A program made the translations under genes and the position numbers. Below are positions 37,400-63,554 of a DNA stretch of 64,000 nucleotides, piece after piece (position 1 is the stretch's first letter; each line of letters opens with the position of its first letter). The stretch is from assembly GCA_040954595.2 (NCBI GenBank), contig CM082576.2, positions 11,966,001 through 12,030,000 on the forward strand, written 5' to 3'. This DNA comes from Balanoglossus misakiensis. Taxonomy: Eukaryota; Hemichordata. A model generated the notes under the pieces. That model was not told the DNA's origin, ran no database searches, and worked only from the letters and a program-made list of their open reading frames with translations.

Positions 37400-40300
37400 G
37401 AGCCACGTTTTACGGTGCACTGATGAGGCTGCAGGAAAATTCTGCAAGACGTGGCCACTTGACTTTTCTCCTCACCTATTAGTATTTAAATGATAAAGAA
37501 ACCTGAATGAGTAATGAGCACTGTTTTGTTTGTTAACCTAAATAAATGCCCCATTATCACCATTTTCCAAGAATTCATGATATGAGAGAACAAGTTAAAG
37601 ATAAACAAAATTCACAATCAAGATTTGAATTATCTGCCATTGTTTTCATAATTTGATTTTGTTGATAAACTACTCTTAACATTTCAGTTACATGTATAAA
37701 TTGGAAGGATAAAGAATAAAATCTCTAACTTAAAGCACCTAGCCACAATTGTTTTGTTTTATTAAAAAACACAGCATTTGTCCAATGAATACTTCTGAGC
37801 AGTGCAAGCAAAACCCCAATTTCTGCACAAAAATACTAAAATCTGCCAATACATTGAAAAACACTTTTTGCATTATAATATACGGGTACTGAAAAACAAA
37901 ATGGGGTCGCATGTACATTTTCATTTAAATGTGGGTCTCAGTCATAATCTTGTGAACTTTTGAACGGAACAATAAACATGGGAAAATTCCCAAAAAGCAA
38001 TAAAAATGGGTATGAACTTTTCACCCAACCAAAAAAGTGCATAGAAAAAGGGCTCATGTTCACACTGATTAACAACCATTATATGGTACGGTAGTGATTA
38101 TTCGTGACGAAGTGTTTTAAATAAAGATAAAACTATCAAGGGCCAAAGTCCCGATCTTCTGACATTGTTTTGATTTTTTTTATAGTCTCGTGTAAGAGCT
38201 CCCCATTCATTCCTTTCATCAGACCACCGTCCTTAAGTTTGTTCGTAGGCGTGACTGACATATATTTCAGAAAGGACAAAACAGGATTATCAAGTTTTAA
38301 AAAAGGGCCCCATTCATTCCATTCATCAGACCACCATCCTAAAGTTTGTTCGTAGGCGTGACTGACATTTCAGAAAGGACAAAACACGATTATTAAGTTT
38401 TTAAAAAAAGGACGTCCACCTCTGGTGGTAACAGCTATACAGGTTGAACATGAAATGGTGAATTCCGCAGACACCTCACATGCCCTAGTTGTGACATTTA
38501 AGAAAAATATAAATATCTGGCTGAGTCAGAAACTCCCAATGATAAATCGTGGCTACATACCAGTACTAGAATGACAGCGGCAAATCATTTGTCACACAGA
38601 AACAGACAGTCAGATGACTTATGTCCCGATGGCACACTTTACAAAGACTCACGGATGAAACTTATCTGTACGTAAGCATTTATCATAATTCATATATTTG
38701 TATGTGTATGTGTAATAACACTTATAAACTGACCCAGGTGCTTTGGACGTAACTGGGACTGTAGGGGTTATCAGGGTAGTTGGTCAAACATGCATGTACC
38801 ATAAAAATTGTAATTCGTAAAACTGTGTCACCTTTGCCTCAATTTATATGGATATTCCCACCAAGTTTCCTTTCTGAAGTCCTATTACGGTTATTAAACT
38901 ACCCTTAAATTTTTTCAGGCTGCTAGCAAGGACATGTATTTGGAAAACTGTGACTGTATCATACACTGTCCTCATACTGAGTTTTAGATTTACTCCAAAT
39001 CTATCAGAGTACCCCCTAAGGCTCGTGTTCCGGCATTTATGGCTCTAGGCATGAAAAAATTAAAAGGAAATGGCTGACTGGCTACCATAGTGGATCAAAT
39101 TATGAAATAAATTTACTGACATACAGATGTATGTCACAGTACACTGTCACAATTGAAACAGGTACTGGTAAGACAAGTCGATGCACACCAGACTAATGAC
39201 AATCTGTACTAGCTCATATGTGTGGGATCTCATCTACAAGTATGGAAAGTTTATGATTTCAAAGTTGAAACTGTCAACTCGTCACACAGCTTAATTCTTT
39301 ATCTTTAAAATAAAGTAGATCTTTAAATGGAAAATCTCATCTGTTGGATCTACATCATCATGTTATACAAGATATAGTGGTACCTACTGATTTACATGTT
39401 TTGTACTATACGATAAAGCATTTTGAAAAGTGACTTTTGAAAGAATTTTACAACATGAAAAGATATCTGGTCATTGCCCTCTTTAAAGACACTCTTCTTA
39501 CAAGTAACACACAATTAGATTACTATCCCAGAATTACCTTAATATTGTGATCAATTATTCTAGGATGTTTATTTGAGCATTACTCTTACTCATTCAGATC
39601 ATATTAATAACCGGGCCCTGATTTACAGCTTCCGTGGGTTCCCTGGTGTTCAACATTCAAACAAATGACACATATGATATAACCAGTTGATTATGCGGTA
39701 CACTGATCTCCAACAGAGACACTTGATTTGTTGTGTCTGCATCTCTATTAATATTGAATATAATTACAACATCCTGCATTATAAATCCTGACTTTTTTTT
39801 CACTTTGGTTAAATAATCGAGAACACTTTACATGTATTCACCTGTCCTCTTTTTTTCAGAGGGAGTGTAACAAACTGTAATGAACTTCAGCCTATCTTCT
39901 TCTCTTTATCTGGTGAGCGTTCAACTTTTACACAGTACACGATCACATCATCAGAAGGACCCGGTGTATCCCCTTAACGCTGCGTAAAAGTCACACATGA
40001 CATCTTTAATTACCAGAGACAACTCCCCGGGCGACCGCAGGTAATTTGATGATGGGCTTTTTGACCGTTCCTCCATTCCCAGTTGGCAACTCGGTCGATT
40101 AATGTGGCCATCTCAGTTGGCTCCCTCTACTCATCTGTACTCTTCACACCTGTAGCAGGTTCATCTTTGCTATCTTACCCCGCTAATCTGCAATCAAAAT
40201 GTATCAGATATAAAGCAATATATTTTCCTGACACTGCAGGGGTCAGTAAACTGGGTCCTTGTCCTCATGGCTGTAAGTCTAAACATCCCAGTTTATTGTC

Positions 40301-42552
40301 CAAGCACCAGCTAAACATCATTTTTCTCAAAACTGCCCAGAACCTCCATGCATCATACAGTCTTGTTTCCTGATAATACTCTATGACACATTTACAAAAT
40401 ACACTGCATGGTCAAAGCCATGAGCCCTTATATGATATCTGGAAGATTTTTCTCAATAATGACATTTTATATTCAGTTACAACTTAAAACATTCCTGCAC
40501 TAGTTTTTAAGAGAGCTGTAATGTTGAAGTGTCATGGACTCCACTTAATTAAATGCTTTGAAATGAAACTCTCAACAAGCATACTTCATTGAAACTGCAT
40601 GTGCATACAGAATTGACAACTGTACTATCTATACAAACGTCACGGCCTGTGCATTGAAGATACCCACATGAAACAAAACAAATCAGCCAGAGACGGCAAG
40701 ATTTGCTCCACATTTTTGCTTGAATGCTGAGTAGCTGATCTGAATTCTAGGTCGAGCCTAAATACCAACGCATTACACGAGAAACTTGTGATATTAACCC
40801 ATGAAACTGTTGAAAAGCACACATCGCGTGACTAAACCCTCACCTTTTCACAAGAGCAGTGTGTCTGCCTGCGCACCCAGTGTTTACAAAGGTTATCTGT
40901 TAACATTCCCATGTCACCATTACAAATTAGCAAAAGACTGTTCTGTGTGTATACAGCCATTTCGAAAGTTTTCAACAGCGGACAGCACACAAAATTATCA
41001 TAAGGATGAGCGGTTAAAAAACAAAAAAGAACATGACTGAAAAGCAAGGGATGTCAAAAAATAAAAAATCATGGACCAAAATGTATCACAAGCACTGAAA
41101 ACAATCCTGGAGCACTACACAGCTCGACACTCCACCCATGTATCAATAACATCACTGACAATCAATCATGCACAGAAATGACAAAAAAGAACACACAACA
41201 GCGTCTGGACAATCAATTATCGGTAAACTAACATGATGGCTATCTTCACATTCTGCTCATCTACTTGACTATCAATATAAACAAATGTTATAGTGTCAAA
41301 CTGTACTCCGATCAGTTCACATGGCATCGGACCACAGTCACCTCATCCCATCTGGCCACCTGCAATACTGATGACTGGTTTATTCTGAACAACTTAACAC
41401 GGTTTACTTGAAGAAGTAGTACCTTGATATTACTGGTACCTGATCTGTACTTTTCAATTTAATACTTTCTGGGAGCAACATGCAGAGCCCTGATATAAGA
41501 GAGAAAAAACATGTCCATTTTGGTGGACATTTATTGCATCTAATTAATGACCTTAATTTAAGATGCTATAAAGTGATAACCATCGTACCTGGCCTTGCTA
41601 TACACAATGCTGTCACGGTGTGAACGTGAACTGTGATGTGTTTTTGTAGAACGCCGATTCAAAACATGCTTAAATTCAATGATAAAGCAACAACCATAAA
41701 CCCACCAGCAACACTTTAATGAAACAGGCTGCATCACTAATATTATAACCACACGTAAGTTTGAATCTATGCTGTCCCATTTATAATTATTCAGTTTAAA
41801 TGAAAATATATAAGGAAAATACTACACCATTTCTGGATAATCTTGCATTTTTGAAATCCATACATGTAAAGATTACTATGTACCTGTAATAATATTAGTT
41901 CTTCAGTTCACCCAGTGGTTCTGAGCAAAACACTAAAGTACAAATTAGGGAACAATTGAATTTGCGTCGAACTATATGCTAAGCTAGATTTTGAAAATTT
42001 GGCGCAACCAAATGACTTCACATGTTCTTCTCGATATGCAATCTTGTGAATTCATTTCTTGGATGTGCATTGAACTTTCGAAGTTAAATACTAAATTATA
42101 ACTTATATGTCTCTGTTCTCTCCTGTTAGCATTATTTCATTTAGCTTGTGACCTACTTTCTATGACAATCAAAGTTCTTCTCTAACATTATGAAGGCCAC
42201 TGTAGCCCCATCAAAGGGTTTTACAGCAATTTACTTTGTTTTTAATAAACAAGAGAAAAAATATTTGCTTTAGCCTGGCTGTGCTATTTTTTACACATGG
42301 CCAAAAATGATGTCACTCACATGTTGGAGATATTACATTCCCCCTTTGCCAGAGACTGAGTGGACCCCCCCCCCCTGAATGGAACACTGGACCCTCGGGG
42401 AGAGCGAGTCTTACTCTAGCATCACACCACAGTCCCTTTATGTATACAGAGAGCCTGTGGTCACACATTTCACATACGAGTCCCTTGTCAACACACGTGC
42501 ACGTACGTGCTGGTCTAGCCGCGCTGTGCAAGATGACGGGAGAGAAACTTAC
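37400..42552. other. Intergenic region without a supported gene
   Basis: No domain-bearing exon is seen on either strand. The region has a two-unit tandem duplication at 38201-38411 and AT-rich sequence. Possible isolated splice-like sites (for example near 40042) have no coding support. Confidence 0.5.
38201..38411. repeat. Two-unit tandem duplication
   Basis: Units 38201-38307 and 38308-38411 share CCCATTCATTCC, CATCAGACCACC and GTTTGTTCGTAGGCGTGACT with a few differences and a small deletion in the second unit, so the duplication is fairly recent. Confidence 0.85.
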
Positions 42553-42700
42553 CTCACAAACGCGCCATCTTGGGCTAAAATGATTTATAAAGGTAATTTG
42601 GCGATCAGTAAAATGTTTCGCTGATGATTGTTGGCTACTTCGTAAACTTTGTCTTCATCAGGATCAAGGATCGTCTGCATTTCCGCCATTTTTGTCCTAA
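42553..42700 (-). other. Candidate first exon with a 34-residue ORF
   Basis: On the minus strand an ATGGCGGAA start at 42689 opens a 34-codon frame beginning MAEMQTILDPDEDKVYEVAN and ending KLPL at 42585. Two ATGGCG words (AAAATGGCGGAA and CAAGATGGCGCG) resemble the YY1-type start motif of broadly expressed genes. A perfect donor (GAG before GTAAGTTT) follows at 42552. It may be the 5' exon of an unseen gene, a noncoding RNA, or a distal 5' exon of the receptor kinase gene. I recognise no family. Confidence 0.35.
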
Positions 42701-42993
42701 TAAATGAAACATCGCCACCAAGCGTCAAGAAATTACATGCTCCTTTGCTCTTTTAGTTTTCGGTGTGTGACAGACAGGTGTGGAAAAAGTCCAACTGTTG
42801 AAAATATAAAACAGTATTTTGAATGTCTAAGGTAATAGACCCCGCACTTTCTTGTGGAGCTGTTTCTTTTTAATTTTGTCTACAGAAAGAGTTTCTGCAT
42901 CTCAGCTAAAAATAGAAAATGCAGCGCGAACAGTTCGTATAGCATGCACTGCGACCTACTGTTTGGCTAATTCATTTAGACACCGACAATTCT

Positions 42994-43063
42994 GATTGGT
43001 CAATTACTTTCACACACCTAAAGCAATTATATCACATCACTTGTGATTGGTCAATTACGCCCT
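42994..43063 (-). promoter_or_regulatory. Paired CCAAT boxes
   Basis: The word TGATTGGTCAATTAC occurs twice, about 50 bases apart, 300-370 bases upstream of the candidate minus-strand first exon. Paired CCAAT boxes are typical NF-Y sites. They could serve either direction. Confidence 0.45.
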
Positions 43064-43069
43064 GCACTC

Positions 43070-44460
43070 TTTGAACACACATGAAACGTGGACGTTGCAG
43101 ACAATTTGATTAACTTTGTGGACTAATTAATTTGACACGCTTGTTCACAGCAAAGTCATTTAATTTAAATAAAGTAGCATTTATCAGAATCAGGCCTATG
43201 ACATCACTTTTCTGATCCAGGTTCAAAGGTTATTGGCAATTTCTTTATCTCAAACTCGGAAAGATTACCACGTATACTTTTGTGAAGGGATTCAAGACAC
43301 TTAGTTAAAATGTGGACCGTTCAGCTCAGGTTCTGTTGTACAAAATCGACCATAAAACTGTGATTCAAACGTCATTTATTTTATTTCATGGTCTTCATTT
43401 TAATCACTCGATAATTTTACACATCTACAGGAATAGCTGTTGGCTAAAAATGCACAAGTTGGTATCTAACAGTATCTGTCTGGAATGTCTTCCCCAAAGC
43501 CATGATCAGGTCTGTATGCTCATTGGGAGAAAAAACGCATGGCAGTCATCTTGCCCTTCAGTGCCAAGGTTACCATGGCTACCACTGAAAGATGCACAAA
43601 GTGCAGCACCTGTGACTCTCTCAATGTCGAGTGTCCTGTCTTTTTATTACAGTGCAATTCCTAACCTTGGTAAAAAAACAAAATGATTACCGGTAATGTT
43701 TATTTCAGTCTTGGTACAATATTAAGAAATATCAAAAACAGAAGTAATGCCAGACATACACTGAGGATTAATAATAACATTTAAGTGTTAAAAAAATTAC
43801 AGACAATACCTGTTACAAGTCTGAGAAAGAAAGAAAGGAAGAGCAGTGATAACTTTTTTGTAAATTCAACATTCTTTTGTTTTGGGCAGAATAAGACTTC
43901 TGCATTGCATAACATTGCATCAGAAAACACACACATGTAGTCATATTTGGTATATAGTCGTTTAGGTCCAGAGTCACTTAAAAAAAATCTAACAACAATA
44001 CCATGGATATAGTGGAGATCTAACCAATTACAGATTTTCAGTTGGTAGCCACACAAAAATTATGTGCAACCATTATATGATTAGAACACTTATGATGCCC
44101 ATGAAAAGGCATCGAAATCAGAGATGACATTATGCACACAATTCTGGACTCTCTATACAGGAAGTTACAAACATCACATTTCTATTTTTGTTCTATATCT
44201 GTAAATATAGAGAGCGTTGCCCTCCATTTTGAGTTTCTCTACAAATGTACTCATTTAATGAAAATAAACATTCATACTATAACCTGAATTTCAACACCTG
44301 AGGGTATTAATTAAATATGGTGTAAAAATTTACTTTCTAATTTCTACAAAATCTACTGTGAAACACATCTAATGTACATGTATTTAGCTAGCATGCTTTT
44401 GGCAGGCTGTGAGTGAATTCATTAATATAAAGAATTCCCATCATGCATCATGTTGTGTTA
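43070..44460. other. Intergenic, nothing recognised
   Basis: Open frames here lack domains and fitting splice sites. The stretch lies between the methyltransferase 3' end and the promoter-like block. Confidence 0.5.
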
Positions 44461-44469
44461 TTTCAGCTT

Positions 44470-45205
44470 AATTAGGAGGTATTAACTTTATTTTTTCTGC
44501 AGTACACGAAAACATGAACAACACAAAAAGTAGCATGTATGCTGCTACGGTAGACAAAACACAGTTGAGAACATTCCATGTGATAGGTGCATAGTACCAA
44601 GAAATTTGCTGGAAAGAATGGATTAACATTCTGTGCAATTCCACTGTAAAAAGAAGTTGACACCAATGTTTTTGCTCAATATAAATACAGATTTGCATTT
44701 TTGGTAAATTGCCTTTTGCCAATAGCACGGCCGGCTGGCTGGCTGACATACTATAAGCTACATTGCTACCTTAGCAATTGTTACCTGAACACAATACAAC
44801 CCAACAACCATCAACCACACAGGTCACAGTGCTTGTGAAGGGACACCAGGGTAAATACACCCCAAATTCACTGATAAATGCTAATCTTGCATCTGCTTTG
44901 AAGGGAATATTTTAGGTAAAAATAAATTACTGATAAGTTGTACAATAACTGAGGGACATCGCACGCAAACATCGACACTTTTAAATATCACACGTTTCAG
45001 GAATACTGTCGAATCACAAGTTACCAAGTTAATTTTTCATGATAGGGCTGCCAGTAAATTCCACTTTTCACAGGAATTTCTCACTGACTTTTACCAGAGT
45101 GTATACACCCTGCTGCAATAGCCGTACCCATTAAAAACTTCATCAATGAGGCTACATCCGTTCTCTATTATCATAAAGACCATTCCACAACTAACAGAGG
45201 GGTCT
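44470..45205 (-). other. Probable 3' UTR of the methyltransferase gene
   Basis: Downstream of the stop the first good minus-strand AATAAA lies at 44492-44487, which would give a UTR of about 720 bases. This is an inference from the hexamer alone. Confidence 0.4.
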
Positions 45206-45400
45206 CTAGGAAGAATCTTTTCTCTGCCAGAACGTAGCATGGCTGACAGTCCACTGGTTTTTCCTGGCTGTTTCACGAATGAAGAACGGCATATTTATCT
45301 CCTTGACCAAGACAAAGTTTGCGTCGAAGACGTCCTTCAGCGTCTCGAACGCCACCACTTCTCTTCCATCCTCATCGACGTAGCCACCAATCCAGTTTTT
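45206..45400 (-). CDS. Methyltransferase exon 4 (C-terminus)
   Basis: 195 bases including the TAG stop. It encodes NWIGGYVDEDGREVVAFETL and the family-typical MPFFIRETARKNQWTVSHAT followed by FWQRK. The acceptor is TTTTTTCAG. Confidence 0.95.
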   Translation of the reverse strand, partial: KNWIGGYVDEDGREVVAFETLKDVFDANFVLVKEINMPFFIRETARKNQWTVSHATFWQRKDSS

Positions 45401-48114
45401 CTGAAAAAAGTGGCAACAATTGGGAGTTACATCCATGGGTATGAAAAGATGTTACACTTGTAATTAACAGTACTCAGACTTTTGACACAACGTCTGTATA
45501 CTCACACGGTCACAATTTTTTTTTTATTCTTGCTTGTTTTCATAAAATGCAAGCCTGGGGATTGACTGGGGCATGAAGAATCCCTGCTTAAGACTTGCCT
45601 TTCAGCATTGATAGTTCTACAATGTACAGTACTGTAGGACTATGGACAAACACAAACCATATGATACACAAATTTCACAAAAGCAGAATTCTACTTTTTA
45701 AAGTTAAACTCTGAAAAGTAACTTCAAGATAACTGCGTTACCTTTGGTGTGAACTCCTCCAAGAATGTATAGGGGGAGAGAATTACGAGAAGACCTCCAG
45801 GTGCGACCAAAGATTCACAGCGACTCAGGAAATCAAACGGGTTCTGCAATCGGCATATGAGATTGGCTGCCACAACACACCCGAACTGTCCAATGTCTAG
45901 AGGTAGGTTGCAGGCATCTCCTTGTCGAAATACGCAGCGACTTCTATCCTGGAAACGAGTGCAACAAACCAGATTGTGAATTTGAATGAAGTGTGCGTTA
46001 CTTGTATCTTACTTGAAAATGATCAAATCATAGTCTAAGTGACTGTGATAATAAAATCACACACATAGTCTCAAAGAGCAAACTACAGAATCGTATCATT
46101 AACGATCTGATTACCAGATAGAATCTACACATTGTGCCTCGGATTCTGTGAAATAATCCCCGATTTTATGAGCCTGTTCAAGATGTAAATTGAATAAAAA
46201 CGCCATTACACTTACTATATCTGGAGGTACCAGAGCTTTGAGTTGTGTTGTCAGGTGACCTTGATCGACCACCTCGTAGTCCATGTGTCCATCTTCCTTC
46301 AGCTGATTGCACACATCCACAAAGTTATGGCTGTAGTCCATGCCCACCACTTCTTCAAATCTACGAGCCAGCTCGAACGAGGTTCTTCCCACGGCACAGC
46401 CTATGTCAAGCGCCCTGCTTGGCACACCCTCCTGTCGAATTTAAATTGGCATTGTAAGAACATTACGCACTGACAATAGGGAGAGATACAGTTTATAACA
46501 TGTGTGTACCTCTCATATGAGACAGCAGCCTAGTAGTGCATCTAACGCAAACGGCAATCATTTTAATGTTTTCATGACTGAATGTGTATATCACATTATG
46601 TAGCAAATAACTCAAGTATGGGAAAGATTTGGCAGAATTATCCGACACATTTCATGGGAACTGCTGGAAGTAGCCATTAAAATGAAAAAATGACAGAGTT
46701 GTTGGATGTTTTCTACTGACTACTGGCTGTTATCAACATCACTGCTATAGTCTATGACTGCATCATTAAATTGCATATAATAATTTAATATTGAAGTACT
46801 CGATCATTTAATTCACTTGCTTTTGTATATTAACAACCTGGACAAAGCCGCAGCCAAACCACATTTGCATAAAATAGACCATGAAGGTCTGATAATTACT
46901 AAAATTAGCAGTATGCATCTGATGCCATGCAAATACAGAATTTGCATCAATTTCACTAGACAGTGTTGTCTGTACATGTTCAAATGTTCTGCCACATATC
47001 AATCAACGGTATTTTTAGATTTCCTGCAAAGGCAATCATGAAGTCTGAATTAGCATTTAATCATACTACCGGTAAATACAATTGGTGCATTGTATTCACT
47101 TTGAAAAAATAATGACAAGATATGTCTCAGTACTATAAATGAGCATCAACCTGTGAAATAAAAAGTAATTAGCCTCGCCTTAGGTGGATCGGACGTGTGT
47201 TAAAAATTATAAGCTACATGCTTTCATTCACTGTGTGATTCTAGAATATATTATTTCTGTGACAAGAAATGTTTCATATAGTATGCCTCTAACCAATACG
47301 CTAAATGTGTGAGTGAGTTGAGATAACAACCAATGATTCAGCACTTTTCACTGGCAAGGCAAAACAAATAAACTACTGTGAAATGACAAGAACCAAAATA
47401 TCAAATATCAAAAGTCACTGTATCTTCTTTATCGCTAAATAGTCGTTCGGCATAAAAATTAATACAGGCTATAGATTGATCTTTGTGTCTGGTTTCAGAA
47501 GTGCGTGGATGGTTCAGGGGTGGTCCATTCAATGTCCGGGGTGGGGGGTCTGGACGATTTTTGACAAAAGATGTGTGAACCACTGTGAACAGATGAAAGT
47601 TCGTCGTTCGAGTGAATTTCGTCACTGCACTGTGGAGGTATGCTGAAAATTCGTTGAAGGAAACTGACTAATATCTCATATCATAATCTCAATCTTCCAC
47701 CACCACCACCCTACATGCTAGTACATCACAAGGGCCATCCCTAAACGTGATCTTGCCTGATGATGATGCGTATTGTGAACTCAAATGGCGTTATAGCCAT
47801 GCATCACGACTATCAGAATGAAGCTGGCACTTTACCTTTGGTTGAAATGTTGCCAGGCATTCCTCGGCAACACGTCGGGGGAAATCAAGGGCCTCTTTCG
47901 GACCGAAATCCCAACGAAGAACCTCGGAAGGGCTACCGAAATGGAAGACCAGATATTCGTTCAGTAGTTTCTGCGTCTCGTACACGTTCTCCCGGTGTTT
48001 CCTCTCCTTGTCGTAGTTGAGCAGCTTGTAGCAACAGTACACCGAAACCCCTGCGCTTGCCGCGAACGATGCTGCCACAAAATAGTGACGGTTGTCCCAA
48101 ACGAAATCCGCCAT
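45206..48114 (-). CDS. Membrane-anchored methyltransferase of the OvoA C-terminal (4-mercaptohistidine N1-methyltransferase) family, whole gene
   Basis: Four exons (48114-47836, 46431-46216, 45948-45742, 45400-45206), all phase 0, encode 298 residues. The N-terminus has a hydrophobic segment at about residues 10-30, followed by a basic stretch, so the enzyme is probably anchored with its catalytic domain in the cytosol. Then come NEYLVFHFGSP and LRWDFGPKEALDFP, the SAM-binding motif ALDIGCAVGRTSFELARRF (about residues 100-118) with the acidic ribose-binding residue in VVGMDYSH, VVAANLICRL, SPYTFLEEF and a C-terminal MPFFIRETARKNQW block. These match the family of the C-terminal methyltransferase of OvoA, which methylates mercaptohistidine to make ovothiol. 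The sulfoxide synthase and DinB parts of OvoA are absent, so the substrate may differ. Confidence 0.92.
45742..45948 (-). CDS. Methyltransferase exon 3
   Basis: 207 bases, phase 0 to 0. It encodes FRQGDACNLPLDIGQFGCVV, AANLICRLQNPFDFL and SPYTFLEEFTPK, the SAM motif II-III region and the family loop before the C-terminal block. Confidence 0.95.
46216..46431 (-). CDS. Methyltransferase exon 2 (SAM-binding motif)
   Basis: 216 bases, phase 0 to 0, with a CGACAG acceptor and GTAAGT donor. It encodes the glycine-rich SAM site (DIGCAVGR) and the following acidic residue in GMDYSHNF. Confidence 0.96.
46432..47835. other. Methyltransferase intron 1
   Basis: No exon is seen on either strand in this 1.4 kb intron. 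Confidence 0.6.
47836..48114 (-). CDS. Methyltransferase exon 1 (membrane segment, start)
   Basis: 279 bases ending at a GTAAAG donor in phase 0. The ATG at 48114 begins MADFVWDNRHYFVAASFAAS, the start of the membrane segment, and the exon closes with LATFQPK. It is the first ATG in the frame and the family homology begins shortly after it. Confidence 0.93.
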
Positions 48115-50119
48115 AACGATAAAAGCCGCACCGGCGTTTCAGACCTCAGCAAACATGTGAGACTTCACCTTCGTTTGACCCCAATGTTCGATTTGCATAA
48201 ATCCATGCATGACCTCAGGCGACGTCACTCAACCGGGGTCACACACTAAGTTGATACCGGTAGCGGGCGGGTCAACTTTTTTTCAGGAAAGAGTACAACA
48301 ATTGCTGGTACCAATATGTAGTTTGAAAGTAAAATCATGAAAACTATGATAATTCTAATAAAAATTCATATGCATAGAAAAGTGCTCTTTTTTCCTTAGT
48401 ACATGTAGGCCTATGCTATCAGTAGGCCTATACATGAACGCAGACATGAACGCAGTGTGTGATTTCTAAATGAAGCGAACGATATAGATCCTTTGAAACA
48501 AAAGATCGGATAAACTGTACATATCTTCCTGTAAAGAGGCAAAAGCTGTAACTTTTGGCTACGTGATCATCATTTCTGTTTCTCATTCCACTCCCCATAG
48601 TACCAAAACACTCTGTATTCTACTTGTCAATATAAGTTTTCGAAAAGACTACTTACTGTCGATAAGCTAAATATCGGATATTTCATCATGCTTCAGGGAT
48701 TCGATCGAACAAGTATCAAGCAATTCGATTACATCTGGGGCCCAGTAAGCTAATATAAATACATGTACACCGTCTGGTTTCATCGTCCTGGTATCCGTCC
48801 AGTCTTAATATTGAGTTAACGCTTTACCACCATGGTAACCGTACGAGGTGACGCACTGAAAAGCGAATAAAAGGTAAAAACCAATGCGTCTCCCAAAATA
48901 ATAATTTACGACCAAAGTGATCAAACGCCTCCGTATCACGGGTTGAACTTCAAAAAACTGATATCAAAATTGGCACGCGACACTTCAAGTTTCCTCACCT
49001 TGTTGCGCGCCCTCATGTGACCAGTCAACAAAATTGACCGTCACGTTGCTCGGCTCTCGGGAATTTATGTCTCCGAGAAATCGGTCTATGGCGAGTTCAA
49101 AAATCAATTACCCGTGAAGAAGTCAAATTCACTGTATTCATTTCACCTAACACGTCCTCTTAATAACATAAATTGCATGACCACGCATTCTCCGGGGGAA
49201 TAAAGTGAATGGAACGAAAAGTGTTGAATCCACGTTCAATCCTCTCAGTCTTTGATGGGCAGAGTCGGTCGTTGCCTGGGGTACGGTGCAAGGTGCCGCA
49301 TGTCAGCGAAGTTTCGTTATGGTTGAATTATGCTGCGGCCTTTAGCGCCCCCACATTTGAAGTGCCGGCCCTACTATTGTCCAGGTGACTGTGCCGATTA
49401 CATATCTAACAGTTTCCCTCATATATGATATCTCCCCTTTTGCATGTACAACCTTCTGCGACATTGACATCTACATCGGACTTTGCCACATACGGACACA
49501 TGATGGGGGATTCCACGATACATAAATAATGAGACACGAAAATATGCACATTGACGAAGTACATGTATATTACTGTAGCCAACAAAATGGCTTGAATTTT
49601 TCATTGAAATTGATTCAACTCTGCGTGTCAATTACAGCGCCTTTTAAAGCTAGGTGTTGGTAGCTGAGACCCTGTGACAATAGTCTGACAGGTAGACCAA
49701 GACTGCGAGTTGTTGAACGTGTGGTTTGTCGTAGTTGGTTCAAGTACTTCGGCATATTAAACGAGCAGACTGAGATTACACTTAGGTGGAGGCCACCTGT
49801 TGATGATTAATACTCGTATCGTACTTGTAGGCTCGCTGCTGGCAATGGGTCTGTTTGGGGTTCATGCATATTCATGAGAGCGGCGTTGGTCGGCATGACT
49901 ACCACTTACTGAGTCTTTGTACACCTCCCTTTATCTACCGCGACTGCGTGACAATAGGTAAGGACCTGATCGCTGTACACAAGGTAGTTGACGAGCCTGC
50001 AACAGACACACCACCCCTAGTGGATACACTATCCGGCCAGTGCGATTCGCCAAGACGGTGTCGGTGTAGCGAGTTAATGGCCTCGACAATGGCCCGTATG
50101 CCTCCCATGAAATGTCATT
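48115..50119. other. Divergent intergenic region between the methyltransferase and WDR64-like genes
   Basis: Two kilobases separate the opposed start codons. No coding exon is seen. The region holds a perfect RFX X-box palindrome and probably the 5' UTRs of both genes; no TATA box is evident near either start. Confidence 0.55.
48826..48839. promoter_or_regulatory. RFX X-box (ACCACCATGGTAAC)
   Basis: Two half sites ACCACC and GGTAAC flank AT and fit the RYYNCC-N2-GGNRAC consensus exactly. RFX factors drive cilium genes through such sites. It lies about 1.3 kb upstream of the WDR64-like start codon. Confidence 0.6.

Positions 50120-63554
<13,435 letters not shown>

Noticed and set aside
43566-43581. 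X-box-like GTTACCATGGCTAC
   Set aside because: The second half site breaks the consensus (T where A or G is required).
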